From Acidipropionibacterium sp. (GTDB lineage Bacteria > Actinomycetota > Actinomycetes > Propionibacteriales > Propionibacteriaceae), in contig JALCLH010000002.1 in NCBI GenBank assembly GCA_022647765.1, positions 248,001-312,000 on the forward strand: 64,000 nucleotides of DNA. The letters run 5' to 3'. The notes under the pieces are model-generated. The model worked only from the letters and a program-made list of their open reading frames with translations. It did no database searches and had not been told where the DNA came from. Below are positions 26,645 through 36,380 of the stretch, one piece after another (the first letter of the stretch is position 1; each line of letters starts with the position of its first letter). The translations under genes were made by a program, and so were the position numbers.

Positions 26645-29600
26645 TCAGATCGACAGCGCCGGGTGCAGCCGCGACAGCGTCCAGGTCCGCTTGCGCGCCG
26701 CCAGGACCGACGACAGGGCCAGCGACACCACGAAGATCCCCGCCATCACCACCACTGCCGTCCAGAACCTCGGCCCGATCGAGCCGGTGATCGCTTCCCG
26801 CAGCCCGTTGACCACATAGGTCATCGGCATCCACGGGCTGACCGCCTGGAAGAACCTCGGTTCGGTCTGGATCGGATAGGTGCCACCGGCCGACGCCAGC
26901 TGCAGCATCAGGACCGAGATGATGATCACCTTACCGACCGCCGAGCCGAAGCCGATCTGCAGCATCTGTTGCAGGGCGTAGAAGGCGGCGGCGACCAGCA
27001 GCGTGAACAGGATGGTCGCCACCATGTGATTCGGGTCGACGCCGATCGCGAAGTGCATCACCGAGAGCATGATCACCACCTGCGCGACGGCCAGGGCAAG
27101 GGCCGAGTTGAGCGATCCCCAGGCCATCCGGAACCCGCTGACCGAGGTCATCAGGGCCCGCGACTGCAGCGGCCGCAGCAGCAGCCAGGCGATCAGCGCA
27201 CCGACCCACAGGCCCAGCCCGATGAAGAACGGGGTGAAGAACTCTCCCCACGACGCCACCTGGTGCAGATAGTGCGTCGCCAGTTTGACCGGTGAGCTGA
27301 TGGCCCTGGCCCGCTGGGTCTGGACCGACGCCGGGTCGTCGGGGATCTGACTCGCCCCGCTGCTCAGCCTGGTGCCCAGGGTGGTGCTGCCCTGCTCGAG
27401 CTTGCTGAGTCCCGAGGCCAATGCCGGCGTCTTGGAGGCCAGGGTGGCCGCGCCGGAGTTGACCTGGGTCGTCGCACTGGAGATCTGCTGGGCGCCGGTG
27501 TTGAGCTGCTGGACGCCGTTCACCAGCTCCGGCACCTTGGCGTTGAGCTGTCCGGTCCCGGAGGCGACCTGGCTGCCCCCGGCGGCCAGCTTGTCCACTC
27601 CGCTGCCGAGGGTGCCGGCACCGGATGCCAGCTGGTTCGCGCCGTCGCTGATCTGGGAGGTGCCGCCGGCCAGCTGCTGCGTCCCGGAGTTGATCGCCTT
27701 CGCCCCGGCGACCAGGCCCTGGGTGGGGTCGGGATTGCTGAACCCGTTGGACAGTCCGGCGGCACCGGCGTCCAGCCGGCTGAGCCCGGCCACCAGCCCG
27801 CCGGAACCGTTGAGCCCGTCGCTCAGCTGCCCGATCCCCTTCTGGAGGGCGGGAATGCCGGCAGCGGCCTTGGTGCTCATCTGGGTGACGCCGTTCGACA
27901 GCGTGGCGGCCCCGGCCGCCAGCTGGTCGACCGAGCTCTGGTGTCCGGCCAGGGTCGTCGCCCCGGTGGCCAGCCCGGCGGACCCGGTGCTGAGCTCCTT
28001 GGAGCCCGCGGCGAGGGTCTGGGCGCCGCCGGTCAGCGCCGGCACCGAGCCGGACAGGGTGCTGAGCCCGGATCCCAGCTTCCCCGAGCTGGAGACGGCG
28101 CCGGCCAGCGCGCTCGCACCGTCGCTGACCTGCGAGGCCCCACTGCTCACTGTCGAAGCCCCGGCAGACAGAGCCGAGGCGGCGCCGTGCACAGATGTGG
28201 CCGAGCCGTCGGCGTAGATGCCGTCGCGCACCTGAGCGGCCCCCGCGGCCAGCGCAGAGGCCTGCTGCTGGGCGCCCTGGCCGGTCTTCTCCTCAAGGCC
28301 GGACAGGATGTGGCCGGCTGCGGCGGTGTTGCCGTGGTCGAGGGCGGTCTTGGCCGCGGCCACGGCCGCGTTGAGCTCCTTGAGCTGTGCCGCCGAAGCG
28401 GAGTTTCCGGCCGCCACCTGGGCGGCTCCCTGGTAGAGCTTCGAGTGCGGCGAGGTGGCCTGGGACAGCGCGTCGGCCCCGTGACTGAGCGAGGTCGCGC
28501 CGTCGGCAACCTGGCTCGCCCCGCTGTGCAGGGAGTCGGTGGCACTCTGGGCCCCGGACAGCCAGGTCTGGGCGCCGGCCGTCCAGGTCTTGGCGCCGGA
28601 GCTGAAAGCGGTGGCGCCGGTCGAGAAGCTGCCGGCGCCGGAGCTGAACTGCTGGGCCCCGGAAGACAGCTGCGAGACGCCGTTCACCAGGGTCCCGAAC
28701 TGGCTGGCCAGCTGGGTGGCGCCGTCGGCCAGGGCGGGAGCGCCGGACTTCGGGTCGGCGGTCGCGGCGAGGCCCTTCTGCAGGTCGGTGAGGCTGGAGG
28801 CCCCACTGGTCAGCTGCCGAGCTCCGGTTCCGGCGCTCCTGGCTCCAGCCAGAGCACTACCAACCCCGGAACTGAGCTGCTGGGCGCCGGCCGAGGCCGT
28901 CGTCACACCCTTGACATAGGCGGACTGGGCGTCATTGAGATCACCGGCTCCCGAGGCGCTCTTCGCGGCCCCGGAGGCCAGCGAGTTGACGCCGCTGACC
29001 AGGGCCGGCGTCTGCTGCTGGAGGGAGTTGAGCCCGGCCGAGAGCTGCTCGGCCCCGGTGTTGAGCTGCGAGACCCCGCCTGACAGCGTCGACACCTTTC
29101 CGGCGGCGGTCGCGGTGCCGTCGGCCAGGGTTCCGGCCCCCGCGGCCAGCTGTTTGGTGCCGGCGGCGAGTTCGCTGCTGCCGACGCTCAGCGCGGTGGA
29201 GCCGTTCTTGGCGGTCTTGAGGCCGTCGTCCAGAACGAAGGCGCCGTTGGAGGCCTCCTTCATCCCGGAGCCGGCGTCCACCAGCCCGACGACAAGGGTC
29301 TTCGCCGCCTGCTGGCCGACCTCCTGGGAGACGACGTCGCGGATCTGGATCATCGCGTTGCTGCCCAGCTCGGTGGCGAGGAAGGAGTTCGCGTCGTTGT
29401 ACCGGACCTTGATCTCGGCGGAGGTCGGGTCCGACTTTGCCGAGGGAGGCGATGTCGGAGGAGAAGGTGGAGGGGATCGTCACCGAGAAGTAGTACTTGC
29501 CGGACTTCACGCCGTTGGCGGCGGCCGATGCGCTGACCTCGTCCCATCCCAGCGGCCGCTGGTCGACGAGCTTGTCGACGACGTCGGTTCCGGCGTGGAC

Positions 29601-29810
29601 GGTTCTGCCGTTGCTCTGGACGGCGACGTCCTGGTTGACCAGGGCCACCGGAAGGTCGTCGAGCCGCTCGACCGGGTTCCAGAACGCCCACACGTACATC
29701 GCTCCGTAGAGCAGCGGGATGAGCAGCAGCACGGCCAGCGCCGCGCGGGTGATGGGCTGGCGGAAGAACCGCTTGAGCTCGGTGCCATGGGATGTCCAGG
29801 CGAACATCAT
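26645..29810 (-). CDS. YhgE/Pip-family membrane protein with giant repeat domain, one frame break
   Basis: Over 1,050 residues when repaired. The N-terminus (ATG 29810) has a helix RAALAVLLLIPLLYGAMYVW and the extracellular VALVNQDVAVQSNGR region of YhgE/Pip proteins. The frame breaks near 29435 and continues with about 600 residues of a repeating pattern, L-x2-G-A-x2-L-x2-G (for example GASQVSDGASALAGAV), likely a long extracellular helical rod. Five or six membrane helices close the ABC-2-like C-terminus (FFTPFFIGLGLWVGALIAWL onward). Relatives include phage-infection proteins and type VII EsaA. It pairs with the ATPase at 29807. Confidence 0.83.
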
Positions 29811-30606
29811 GCCTCCTTGGCCGCGGCGGTGGTGGTGAGATCGAGGTGGGAGGGCGGCGTCGTCCAGTCGATCCCGTCGAGTGCCTGTGTGCTGGTCGAG
29901 GAGACGACGACGGTGACGCCGGAGGCCGCGATGGCGTCCAGGCGCGAGAGCAGCATCACCTGGTCGGAGAGGTCGTGCAGCTGGTCGATCGCGTCGACGG
30001 TGATGAGGCCGGGGTTGCTGGCCAGCGCCAGGGCGATGCGCAGCAGCAGGTTGGCGGGCTCGTCGAGCTTGTAGACGCGGGTCTTCGCGGTGGGCACCGG
30101 CAGGTCGCCGAAGGCGGGCCGGCAGATCTCGGCGATCTGCTGGTCGTCGGGGTAGCGCACGAATTTGTACCAGGGGGAGAGCCAGGCGAGCCGCTCGCGG
30201 ACCGTGGAGCGCACGGTGACGACGTCGTCGAGATCGTCCAGGCCGGAGACGCCGGTGGCCGAGGTGTGGTGCTGGACCCAGTTCTCATCGGCTGGGAGGT
30301 CGTGCCCGAGGACCTCGAGTCTGGACCCCCTCGAGGGGCGCATCCGCCCGGCGAGGGTGAGCATCAGGGTCGACTTCCCGCTGTCGGGAGGGCCGGTGAC
30401 GATCCCCAGATGTCCCTGTTCCAGCGACCAGTCGAGGGGTCCGTAGACCAGGCCCCGCTTGCTCGACAGGTGGAGGTTCTCGGCCTTGATGGCGGAGTTC
30501 GGCCGACTGTCGGCGCTACTTAGCGCTGGCGGTGTTGGCGGTCTTGAGATTGCCGGTCTTGATGGCGGTCGTGAGGCTGCCGGGCCGGATGGCGGAGTTC
30601 GTCATC
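29807..30606 (-). CDS. ABC-type ATPase partner of YhgE, start region disturbed
   Basis: It contains an ABC Walker A GPPDSGKSTLMLTLAG (around 30385), an intact frame to AAAKEA* overlapping the yhgE start by 4 bp, and a Walker-B-like strand PGLITVDAIDQL. The usual ABC signature LSGGQ is not visible and the catalytic Glu after Walker B is Ala/Ile-flanked, so it is a divergent ATPase. Upstream of the Walker A frame there is no ATG or GTG. The likely start, ATG 30606, is in another frame ending at TAG, with a repeated SAI(K/R)-type motif, so one frame break or repeat slippage is needed. Confidence 0.65.
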
Positions 30607-30648
30607 CACGCGCTCCTGTGGTTCCAAGCTGCGCGTGTCTGTGCACTC

Positions 30649-30700
30649 TGCGCAGCGTGTGCGGTCTGCACACGCTGCGCAACTGTACTGACCGGTCAGT
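30649..30700. promoter_or_regulatory. TetR operator and adjacent perfect hairpin
   Basis: ACTGACCGGTCAGT at 30687-30700 is a perfect 14-bp palindrome of the TGACCGGTCA type widely used by TetR repressors. It lies upstream of the ATPase-YhgE-tetR operon, arguing for autoregulation. Next to it TGCGCAGCGTGTGC and GCACACGCTGCGCA (30649-30662, 30668-30681) form a perfect 14-bp inverted repeat with a 5-nt loop, either a second operator or a leader hairpin. Confidence 0.72.
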
Positions 30701-30918
30701 CTAAAGAGAAGGCCGGGGTGGGTGTGGGTGTGGCGTCGTTCGTGTGGAAGGGGCGCGCGCCGATGAGGCTGATGCGGACGCAGGTGTCGGCCGGCGCTGC
30801 GCCGATTCTGCTGGCTGTGCGCCGATTCTGCTGATTCAGTGCCGGCTCTCCCCGGCCCTGTGCTGATTCTCCCGGCTCAATGCCGGCTCTCCCGGCCCCC
30901 TGCGGCAGGCTCTCTTAT
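30701..30918. repeat. Short imperfect repeats between divergent or opposed genes
   Basis: Units of the form GCCGGCTCTCCCGGCCCC and CTGATTC/CTGTGCGCCGATTC recur between 30780 and 30915. No gene is seen. The repeats could serve as a terminator for the leftward GNAT-like gene or be simple slippage products. Confidence 0.5.
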
Positions 30919-31692
30919 TCAGTGCCGCGCGGCGTGATCAAGACGGTGAGTCCGGCGGCTCTCCGCGCCGCACGGCTCGGGCGCCGGATCGGAGGACCAT
31001 CCGCGCACCCAGCCCAGAATCCGGTGGCCGAAGTCCTTGCTGACCACGGTCTGACGCAGGTCGAGCTGCATTCGAGACACCGGCGCGGCGTCCAGCGGAT
31101 CCACCAGCCGGAATCCGAGACTCTCCAGCCACGGCTTCGGGGCGACCCTGAGATCCGGGGACCCGCCCTCCACCCCGCCGGCCTCGATCGCCGGCACGCA
31201 GCCGTGCAGACGGCCCGCCAGGAAGCTGGTCAGCTGCCGGCCCGCTGTGACCGAGTGGAACCGGTCGCGCTGATCTGTCCGATCGGCGTCCTGGTTCGCC
31301 TGGTTCGCTTGGTTCGCGCGCCCTGGCAGGGTCCCTAACCCATGGCCCGACGGCGTCCTGCCAGTGGACGCCGACCGCCCACCCCGGCTCCCGCGAGCTG
31401 CATCCGACACGCAGGCGGCCACCAGCACGGCAGCCCCCGGCGTCCTGGGGATGCGGCGCATCGGATGGTCGAGCGGCAGGGCCTCTCCCGGCGTCACCAG
31501 CAGAAAGCAGGGCCCCTCGGAGGCGCGCGAGTAGACTCCGGCGATCCCCCAGGCGTCGAGGGAGGCCTCGACCCAGACCGGCAGCGGGTCGCCGTCGGCG
31601 AGCCCCCAGGCATGCGCGGCGCTCTCATCGGGGACGCCGCGAAGGTGGAAGACGAGGTCGCGGGTGATGGGCCGGAACCGCCTCAGAGCCAT
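30919..31692 (-). CDS. Putative GNAT-family acetyltransferase
   Basis: A 257-residue protein whose pattern fits a divergent actinobacterial GNAT: ESAAHAWGLADGDPLPVWVE, AGVYSRASEGPCFLLVTP, PGAAVLVAACVSD, then RQLTSFLAGRLHG and PWLESLGFRLVDPLDAAP with the GNAT-typical E-x2-G-F-R near the C-terminus. The acetyl-CoA loop R/Q-x2-G-x-G/A is not clear because a low-complexity insert (GRANQANQANQDADRTDQRD, residues about 124-143) sits where it should be. The start is ATG 31692. Assignment is tentative. Confidence 0.5.
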   Translation of the reverse strand: MALRRFRPITRDLVFHLRGVPDESAAHAWGLADGDPLPVWVEASLDAWGIAGVYSRASEGPCFLLVTPGEALPLDHPMRRIPRTPGAAVLVAACVSDAARGSRGGRSASTGRTPSGHGLGTLPGRANQANQANQDADRTDQRDRFHSVTAGRQLTSFLAGRLHGCVPAIEAGGVEGGSPDLRVAPKPWLESLGFRLVDPLDAAPVSRMQLDLRQTVVSKDFGHRILGWVRGWSSDPAPEPCGAESRRTHRLDHAARH

Positions 31693-32030
31693 CTCAACCC
31701 CCCACCCCTGATGATGGGCCCGGGAATATCCCGGCGCCGTCTCCCATCCTGCCTCACCGCCGGGAGGCCGACAGCCGAAACAGTGCAGGCACAGTGCTGG
31801 TGCGGTGCCGACGCGGCGTCGGACTGGCGCAGGCACGGCGTCGGACCAGTGCCTGCGCGGTGCCGGACTGGCGTCGGTCCGGCCCGTGTGGTGGGGTGCC
31901 GGTGGATTGGGAGCGACGCCGGCGTCTGGTCGATATGTCGATATTCCGAGCCGACCGCGAGCCTCGCCATGCGAGAAACCGCACAATTACAGTCGTGTCA
32001 TTCTAGCTAGCTCGCACCTTCTGCGGCAGA
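31693..32030. other. Gene-free intergenic region with short GC repeats
   Basis: It separates divergent genes. Between 31795 and 31900, units such as GCGTCGGAC and CAGTGCCTGCGCGGTGCCGG recur imperfectly. An AT-richer promoter-like part with TATGTCGATATTCCG is near 31935. No convincing ORF. Confidence 0.6.
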
Positions 32031-33626
32031 GTGGGCCGGGTGAGTACCACAGACCGACTCAGCCACACCGCATCCGAGCTCTCCCGCCTCCTTGCCCGCA
32101 CCGCCGGTGCCGCAGGGGCTGCCGGGGCCGCCGCGGCTACTGAGCCGGCCCGCGCCGGTTCGCAGCACCTGACCCCGACCACTCCGAGCAGCGAGCGCAT
32201 CGACATGACTTCTCACACCTCTTCTTCCCCTTCCTCTTCCTCTCCTTCTTCGACCACCCGGCCCTCGCAGTCCGCGCCTTCCCAGTCCACCCGGCAGCAG
32301 GCGTCCCACCAGCAGACCACTCGTCAGCAGACCCGGGTCGACACGACCTTCGACCACTACCACGACCTGTATGCCACCCGGACCCTCTCCATGAAGTCCT
32401 CACCGGTGCGGGCACTGTTCGCCGTGGCCAACCGGCCCGAGGTGGTGTCGCTGGCGGGCGGCATGCCCAATATCAGCGATCTTCCGCTGGACGTCGTCGG
32501 TGACGCCCTCAAGGAGCTGGTCCGCACCCGCGGCGCGCAGGTGATGCAGTACGGGTCCGGGCAGGGCGAACCCGAGATCCGCGAGGGGATCTGCGAGGTG
32601 ATGACCGCCGAGGGCATCCACGCCGACCCCGACGACGTCGCGGTGACCTGCGGGTCGCAGCAGGCGTTGGACCTTGTCACCAGGATCTTCTGCAATCCCG
32701 GCGACGTCGTGATGGTGGAGTCGCCGAGCTATGTCGGGGCGCTCAACACCTTCGCCTCCTATCAGGCCGAGGTGCTCCACGTGGCGATGGACGACGAGGG
32801 GATCGATCCGGAAGACCTGCGGATCCAGGTGAGCGCGGCCCGGCGGGCCGGCAAGAAGGTCAAATTCCTCTACACGATCCCGAACCACTCGAACCCGTCC
32901 GGCATCTCGCAGAGCCTGGAACGGCGTCGCGCCCTCATCGAGGAGGCCCACCGGCTCGACCTGCTGGTGGTGGAGGACAACCCCTACGGGCTGCTCAATC
33001 TGGACGGCGATCCGCTGCCGACGCTCCGAGAAATGGCACCTGACAAGGTCATTTACCTCGGGACCTTCTCCAAGACCTTCGCCCCCGGGTTCCGCGTCGG
33101 ATGGGCGCTGGCGCCGACCTTCGTCCGGGAGCGGCTGGTGCTGGCCCAGGAGTCGGCGACCCTGTGCCCGCCGGTGTTCAGCCAGTTCGCCGTGGCGACC
33201 TACCTGAAGAGCTGGGACTGGCGCAAGCAGGTAAGGGTATTTATCGACATGTACCGGTCTCGGCGCGACGCCATGCTCGGGGCGCTGGACGAGCACATGC
33301 CGGAGGGCACCTCGTGGACCCGACCCTCGGGGGGCTTCTTCGTCTGGCTGACGATGCCCGAGGGCCTGGACTCCGCGGCCATGCTGCCCCGCGCCGTCAC
33401 CGAGCTGGTCGCCTACACCCCTGGCACGGCGTTCTACGCCGACGGGCGGGGTCAGCAGAACATCCGGCTCTCGTTCTGCTACCCGACGCCGGAGCGGATC
33501 CGGATCGGCGTCGACCGGCTGGCCGGGGTGCTCAGGCGCGAGCTCGACATCCGGCAGACCTTCGGCGTCGGGCCCACGGTCGGCCCGCGTCCGCGCGACC
33601 TCGGGCCTGGGCCGAACTCCTTGTGA
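32031..33626 (+). CDS. PLP-dependent aminotransferase, 2-aminoadipate/LysN-like
   Basis: Class I/II aminotransferase of the MocR-AAT/LysN group. Seen: VVSLAGGMPNISDLPLD, MQYGSGQGEPEIREGICEV, VAVTCGSQQALDLVTRIF, TIPNHSNPSGISQSL, VVEDNPYGLLNL, and the PLP lysine in YLGTFSKTFAPGFRVGW. No GntR DNA-binding domain is present, so it is enzyme rather than regulator. The N-terminal 90-100 residues are Ser/Thr/Gln/Ala-rich and unconserved; the GTG at 32031 or 32040, or the ATG at 32205, could be the real start. It is followed within 25 bp by the ATP-grasp gene, suggesting a joint role. Confidence 0.82.
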   Translation: MGRVSTTDRLSHTASELSRLLARTAGAAGAAGAAAATEPARAGSQHLTPTTPSSERIDMTSHTSSSPSSSSPSSTTRPSQSAPSQSTRQQASHQQTTRQQTRVDTTFDHYHDLYATRTLSMKSSPVRALFAVANRPEVVSLAGGMPNISDLPLDVVGDALKELVRTRGAQVMQYGSGQGEPEIREGICEVMTAEGIHADPDDVAVTCGSQQALDLVTRIFCNPGDVVMVESPSYVGALNTFASYQAEVLHVAMDDEGIDPEDLRIQVSAARRAGKKVKFLYTIPNHSNPSGISQSLERRRALIEEAHRLDLLVVEDNPYGLLNLDGDPLPTLREMAPDKVIYLGTFSKTFAPGFRVGWALAPTFVRERLVLAQESATLCPPVFSQFAVATYLKSWDWRKQVRVFIDMYRSRRDAMLGALDEHMPEGTSWTRPSGGFFVWLTMPEGLDSAAMLPRAVTELVAYTPGTAFYADGRGQQNIRLSFCYPTPERIRIGVDRLAGVLRRELDIRQTFGVGPTVGPRPRDLGPGPNSL

Positions 33627-33650
33627 CCGTTTGTCATCAGGCCTGACAGA

Positions 33651-34604
33651 ATGGTGCCCATGAAGCGTCCCGTCGTCGTTGTTGCCGGTGGTCTGAGCCA
33701 TCAGCGAGATGTCTCTCTGAAGTCCGGCCGCACCGTGGCGCAAGCCCTGCGGCGGGCCGGTCACGAGGTGGTGGAGACCGACATCGACTCCGATCTGGTC
33801 GCCACCCTGCGCAGCCATGAGGGGGCGGTGGCCTTCCCGATGCTGCACGGCGGGGTCGGGGAGGACGGCGCCCTGCCCGAGGTGTTGCGGCTGCTTGGGA
33901 TTCCCTATGTGGGTTCCGGTCCTGCCACGTGCCGGGTCTCCTTCGACAAGTCGATCGCGACCAGGATCGTGGCCGGGGCCGGTGTGACGACGCCGCGTCA
34001 GGCGGCGCTGCCACACGACATCTTCCGCGAGCTCGGTGCGGCCGAGCTGGTGAAGTCGCTCAGTCACCGGATCGGAGTGCCGCTCATCGTGAAGCCCGCG
34101 CACGGCGGATCGAGCCTCGGCGTCACCAAGGTGACCGATCCCGCTGCGCTTCCCCAGGCGATGGCCACCGCCTATGCCTATGACGACATGGTCGTCATCG
34201 AGCAGTTCGTCTCCGGCACCGAGCTCGCGATCGGCATGATCACCACCCGGGAGGGCACCGAGGTGCTGCCGGCCGTGGAGATCCGGCCGGCCAGCGGCGT
34301 CTACGACTACGCCTCCATGTACACCGCAGGGGAGACGCGGCTCACCGCACCGGCGGACATTACCGAGACCCAGGCCGATGCCGCCACCGAGATGGCCCGG
34401 ACCGTTCAGAAGACCCTCGACCTGCACGGGATCTCCCGGGTGGACGCCATCGTCGACGAGCATGGACGCCCGGTCTTCCTGGAGGCCGGTGTCGCCCCGG
34501 GGATGACGGGCACCTCGCTGGTGCCGGTGGGGATGAAGGCCGCCGGGCTCGATCTGGCGGAGGTCTGCTCGCGTCTGGTCGCCGACGCAGCCGGCGATGA
34601 GTGA
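33651..34604 (+). CDS. D-Ala-D-Ala ligase-like ATP-grasp enzyme
   Basis: A 317-residue ATP-grasp ligase of the Ddl family. Seen: VVVAGGLSHQRDVSLKSGRT (variant of the H/S-x-E-V-S-x2-S-G block), AFPMLHGGVGEDGALPEVL, PYVGSGPATCRVSFDKSIA, the ATP-binding PLIVKPAHGGSSLGVTKV, and DAIVDEHGRPVFLEAGVAPGMT-like end residues. The last block normally reads E-x-N-T-x-P-G-M-T; here Asn, a Mg2+ ligand in DdlB, is Gly. Either it is a paralogue with another substrate or uses a different ligand. The start is ATG 33651 or 33660. It overlaps the SURF1 gene by 8 bp. Confidence 0.8.
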   Translation: MVPMKRPVVVVAGGLSHQRDVSLKSGRTVAQALRRAGHEVVETDIDSDLVATLRSHEGAVAFPMLHGGVGEDGALPEVLRLLGIPYVGSGPATCRVSFDKSIATRIVAGAGVTTPRQAALPHDIFRELGAAELVKSLSHRIGVPLIVKPAHGGSSLGVTKVTDPAALPQAMATAYAYDDMVVIEQFVSGTELAIGMITTREGTEVLPAVEIRPASGVYDYASMYTAGETRLTAPADITETQADAATEMARTVQKTLDLHGISRVDAIVDEHGRPVFLEAGVAPGMTGTSLVPVGMKAAGLDLAEVCSRLVADAAGDE

Positions 34605-35397
34605 GCCGTCCTCTCGCCCCGCTCCCCATTCCGGGAGGTTCTCAGTCCGGCTCAGCCAGATTCTCCTGATCGCCACCGGAATTGTGCTGGCGGTCGTCAT
34701 GACGGGACTTGGGCTGTGGCAGATGAATGTCTTCGAGTCCCAACAGGCCAACACGGCCCAGGCTCGTGCCGGCCAGCCGCCGGTGGCGTGGTCGGGCGAG
34801 ACGCCGCGCCGCGAGGAGGCCGCCGACCTCTACGGACGCCGTGTCCAGGTCAGCGGCACCTATCTGAAGCAGACGCAGGTGCTGGTGGGGACGTCGTACC
34901 CGCTGCGAGTGGTCACCGGGCTACGGACGACATCGGGCGAAACCATCCCCGTGGTGAGAGGCCAGGTGAGCCAAACCGATTCGGTCAGCGATCCGCCGGC
35001 TGGTGAGATCACCGTGACCGGCGTCCTGCTGCCCTCCGATGCGCAGCCGTCTGGGATGGAGGGCTCGGGGACGGAGGGTTCTGGGATGGGGAGCTCGGAG
35101 GCGGGAAGCTCCTCGGTCCATATGCCTGCTGCCGTCTTACCGGCGCTGCGACTGGAGGTGCTGGCCCAGACCTGGCCCGAGCCGTTGATCCCGGGGTACG
35201 TCACCTTGTCCAGACAAGACGCCGCGCGCGAGAGACTGCCCGCAGCCACCGCACCATTGCCCCAGACCGACGGCGGAGCCCGGAACCGCAGTTACGCGCT
35301 GCAGTGGTGGGCTTTCGCCGCATTCGCGCTGGGGATGTCGATCGTCTTCGCCAGGACTGTGGGCACGAGAGGTGGCGGCTCCGACTCGGCACATTAG
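34597..35397 (+). CDS. SURF1-family cytochrome oxidase assembly protein
   Basis: A 266-residue membrane protein with two helices flanking an extracytoplasmic domain: LIATGIVLAVVMTGLGLWQM (residues 24-43, including the SURF1 G-x-W-Q) and LQWWAFAAFALGMSIVFA near the end. Between them RVQVSGTYLKQTQVLVG, VVRGQV and PLIPGYVTLS fit SURF1. A low-complexity insert with GMEGSGTEGSGMGSSEAGSS (about residues 149-168) is atypical. Its stop overlaps the convergent cyclodeaminase stop by 3-4 bp, a sharp boundary with the apparently lower-GC island. Confidence 0.85.
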   Translation: MSEPSSRPAPHSGRFSVRLSQILLIATGIVLAVVMTGLGLWQMNVFESQQANTAQARAGQPPVAWSGETPRREEAADLYGRRVQVSGTYLKQTQVLVGTSYPLRVVTGLRTTSGETIPVVRGQVSQTDSVSDPPAGEITVTGVLLPSDAQPSGMEGSGTEGSGMGSSEAGSSSVHMPAAVLPALRLEVLAQTWPEPLIPGYVTLSRQDAARERLPAATAPLPQTDGGARNRSYALQWWAFAAFALGMSIVFARTVGTRGGGSDSAH

Positions 35398-36380
35398 GCG
35401 CCAAAGTCGACCGACGTCCCGACTCCGGCGGCCTGCGCCGCCTGGACATAGAGGTTCGCGATCGCAAGATCCTCGACCCCTATTCCGACGGAATCGAACA
35501 GGGTGATCTCGCCTCGGTGACGGCGCCCGGGGTGGACTCCGGCAAGGACCTCCCCCAGGGTCGCCCTGACATCATCAGCACAGACCCGGCCCTCCTTCAG
35601 CGGGATGAGTAAGTCTCCAGACTCGCTGAAGGCGGCGCCCGGGTCATCAATGAATAGCGAGGACCGAGCCACCGCGTCGCTGTCGAGTTCACGATGATCG
35701 GACCTCGGTGGGGCCCCGACGGCGTTCACGTGCGCGCCTTGCCGGAGCCATTCTCCGCGAACGATGGGATCCCTTGAAGGTGTCAGCGTGCACAGGATGT
35801 CTGCGCGTCGGGCGACTTCCTCGGGTCTGTCAACGATCTCGAAGTCCATCCCAGAGGCATCAGCACTAGCGATGAACCGCTCCGCCGTATGGAGAGTTCG
35901 TGACCACACCACGACGGTGTCAATGGGGCGGACCTTGCTGATCGCACGGAGGTGAGGTTCAGCGAGGCCTCCCGCGCCGACGAGTCCGAGCACATGGCTG
36001 TCAGGTCTTGACAAAGCGCGAGTGGCAACGGCGCTCGCTGCCGCCGTGCGTTCCCGGGTGGGTACACGCCCGTCCAAGACCGCCAACGGCGCCCCGTCGA
36101 CGCGGGAGGACAGCACGATCAGCGATCGCTGCGCGGGCAACCCGCGGTCGCGGTTGTCAGGGATGTCAGCGAGCAACTTGGAGACGGCAAGTCGGGAGCG
36201 CACCTGATAGGCGGCCATGACGCTGTACATAGCATCGTCATGGCCGGTGGGGATAGTGAATGGCATGGGCTGAAGGGCGCCGCCGAGAGCGATGTCTCGC
36301 AATGAATCATCAATGGTACGGATAGTGGCCGAGGTGTCCACGAGCCGTTCGAGATCGGAATGGGTGAGCAGGAGCGTCAT
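35394..36380 (-). CDS. Ornithine cyclodeaminase / mu-crystallin family protein
   Basis: A 328-residue NAD(P)-dependent enzyme. Seen: MPFTIPTGHDDAMYSVMAAY (substrate loop), the LAVLDGRVPTRERTAAASAV region with the family's conserved Arg/Thr/Ala run, the Rossmann motif LGLVGAGGLAEPHLRAI, VVVWSRTL, and GAHVNAVGAPPRSDHRELD. Members deaminate ornithine to proline, reduce imino acids or act on alanine/opines; specificity cannot be read here. It is the last gene of a leftward pair with the GntR regulator, divergent from the dipeptide importer. Base composition looks lower in GC than the flanks. Confidence 0.87.
   Translation of the reverse strand: MTLLLTHSDLERLVDTSATIRTIDDSLRDIALGGALQPMPFTIPTGHDDAMYSVMAAYQVRSRLAVSKLLADIPDNRDRGLPAQRSLIVLSSRVDGAPLAVLDGRVPTRERTAAASAVATRALSRPDSHVLGLVGAGGLAEPHLRAISKVRPIDTVVVWSRTLHTAERFIASADASGMDFEIVDRPEEVARRADILCTLTPSRDPIVRGEWLRQGAHVNAVGAPPRSDHRELDSDAVARSSLFIDDPGAAFSESGDLLIPLKEGRVCADDVRATLGEVLAGVHPGRRHRGEITLFDSVGIGVEDLAIANLYVQAAQAAGVGTSVDFGA

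Noticed and set aside
32400-34754. 784-residue minus-strand ORF under the aminotransferase and Ddl genes
   Set aside because: Antisense shadow of two recognisable plus-strand enzymes with complete motif sets.
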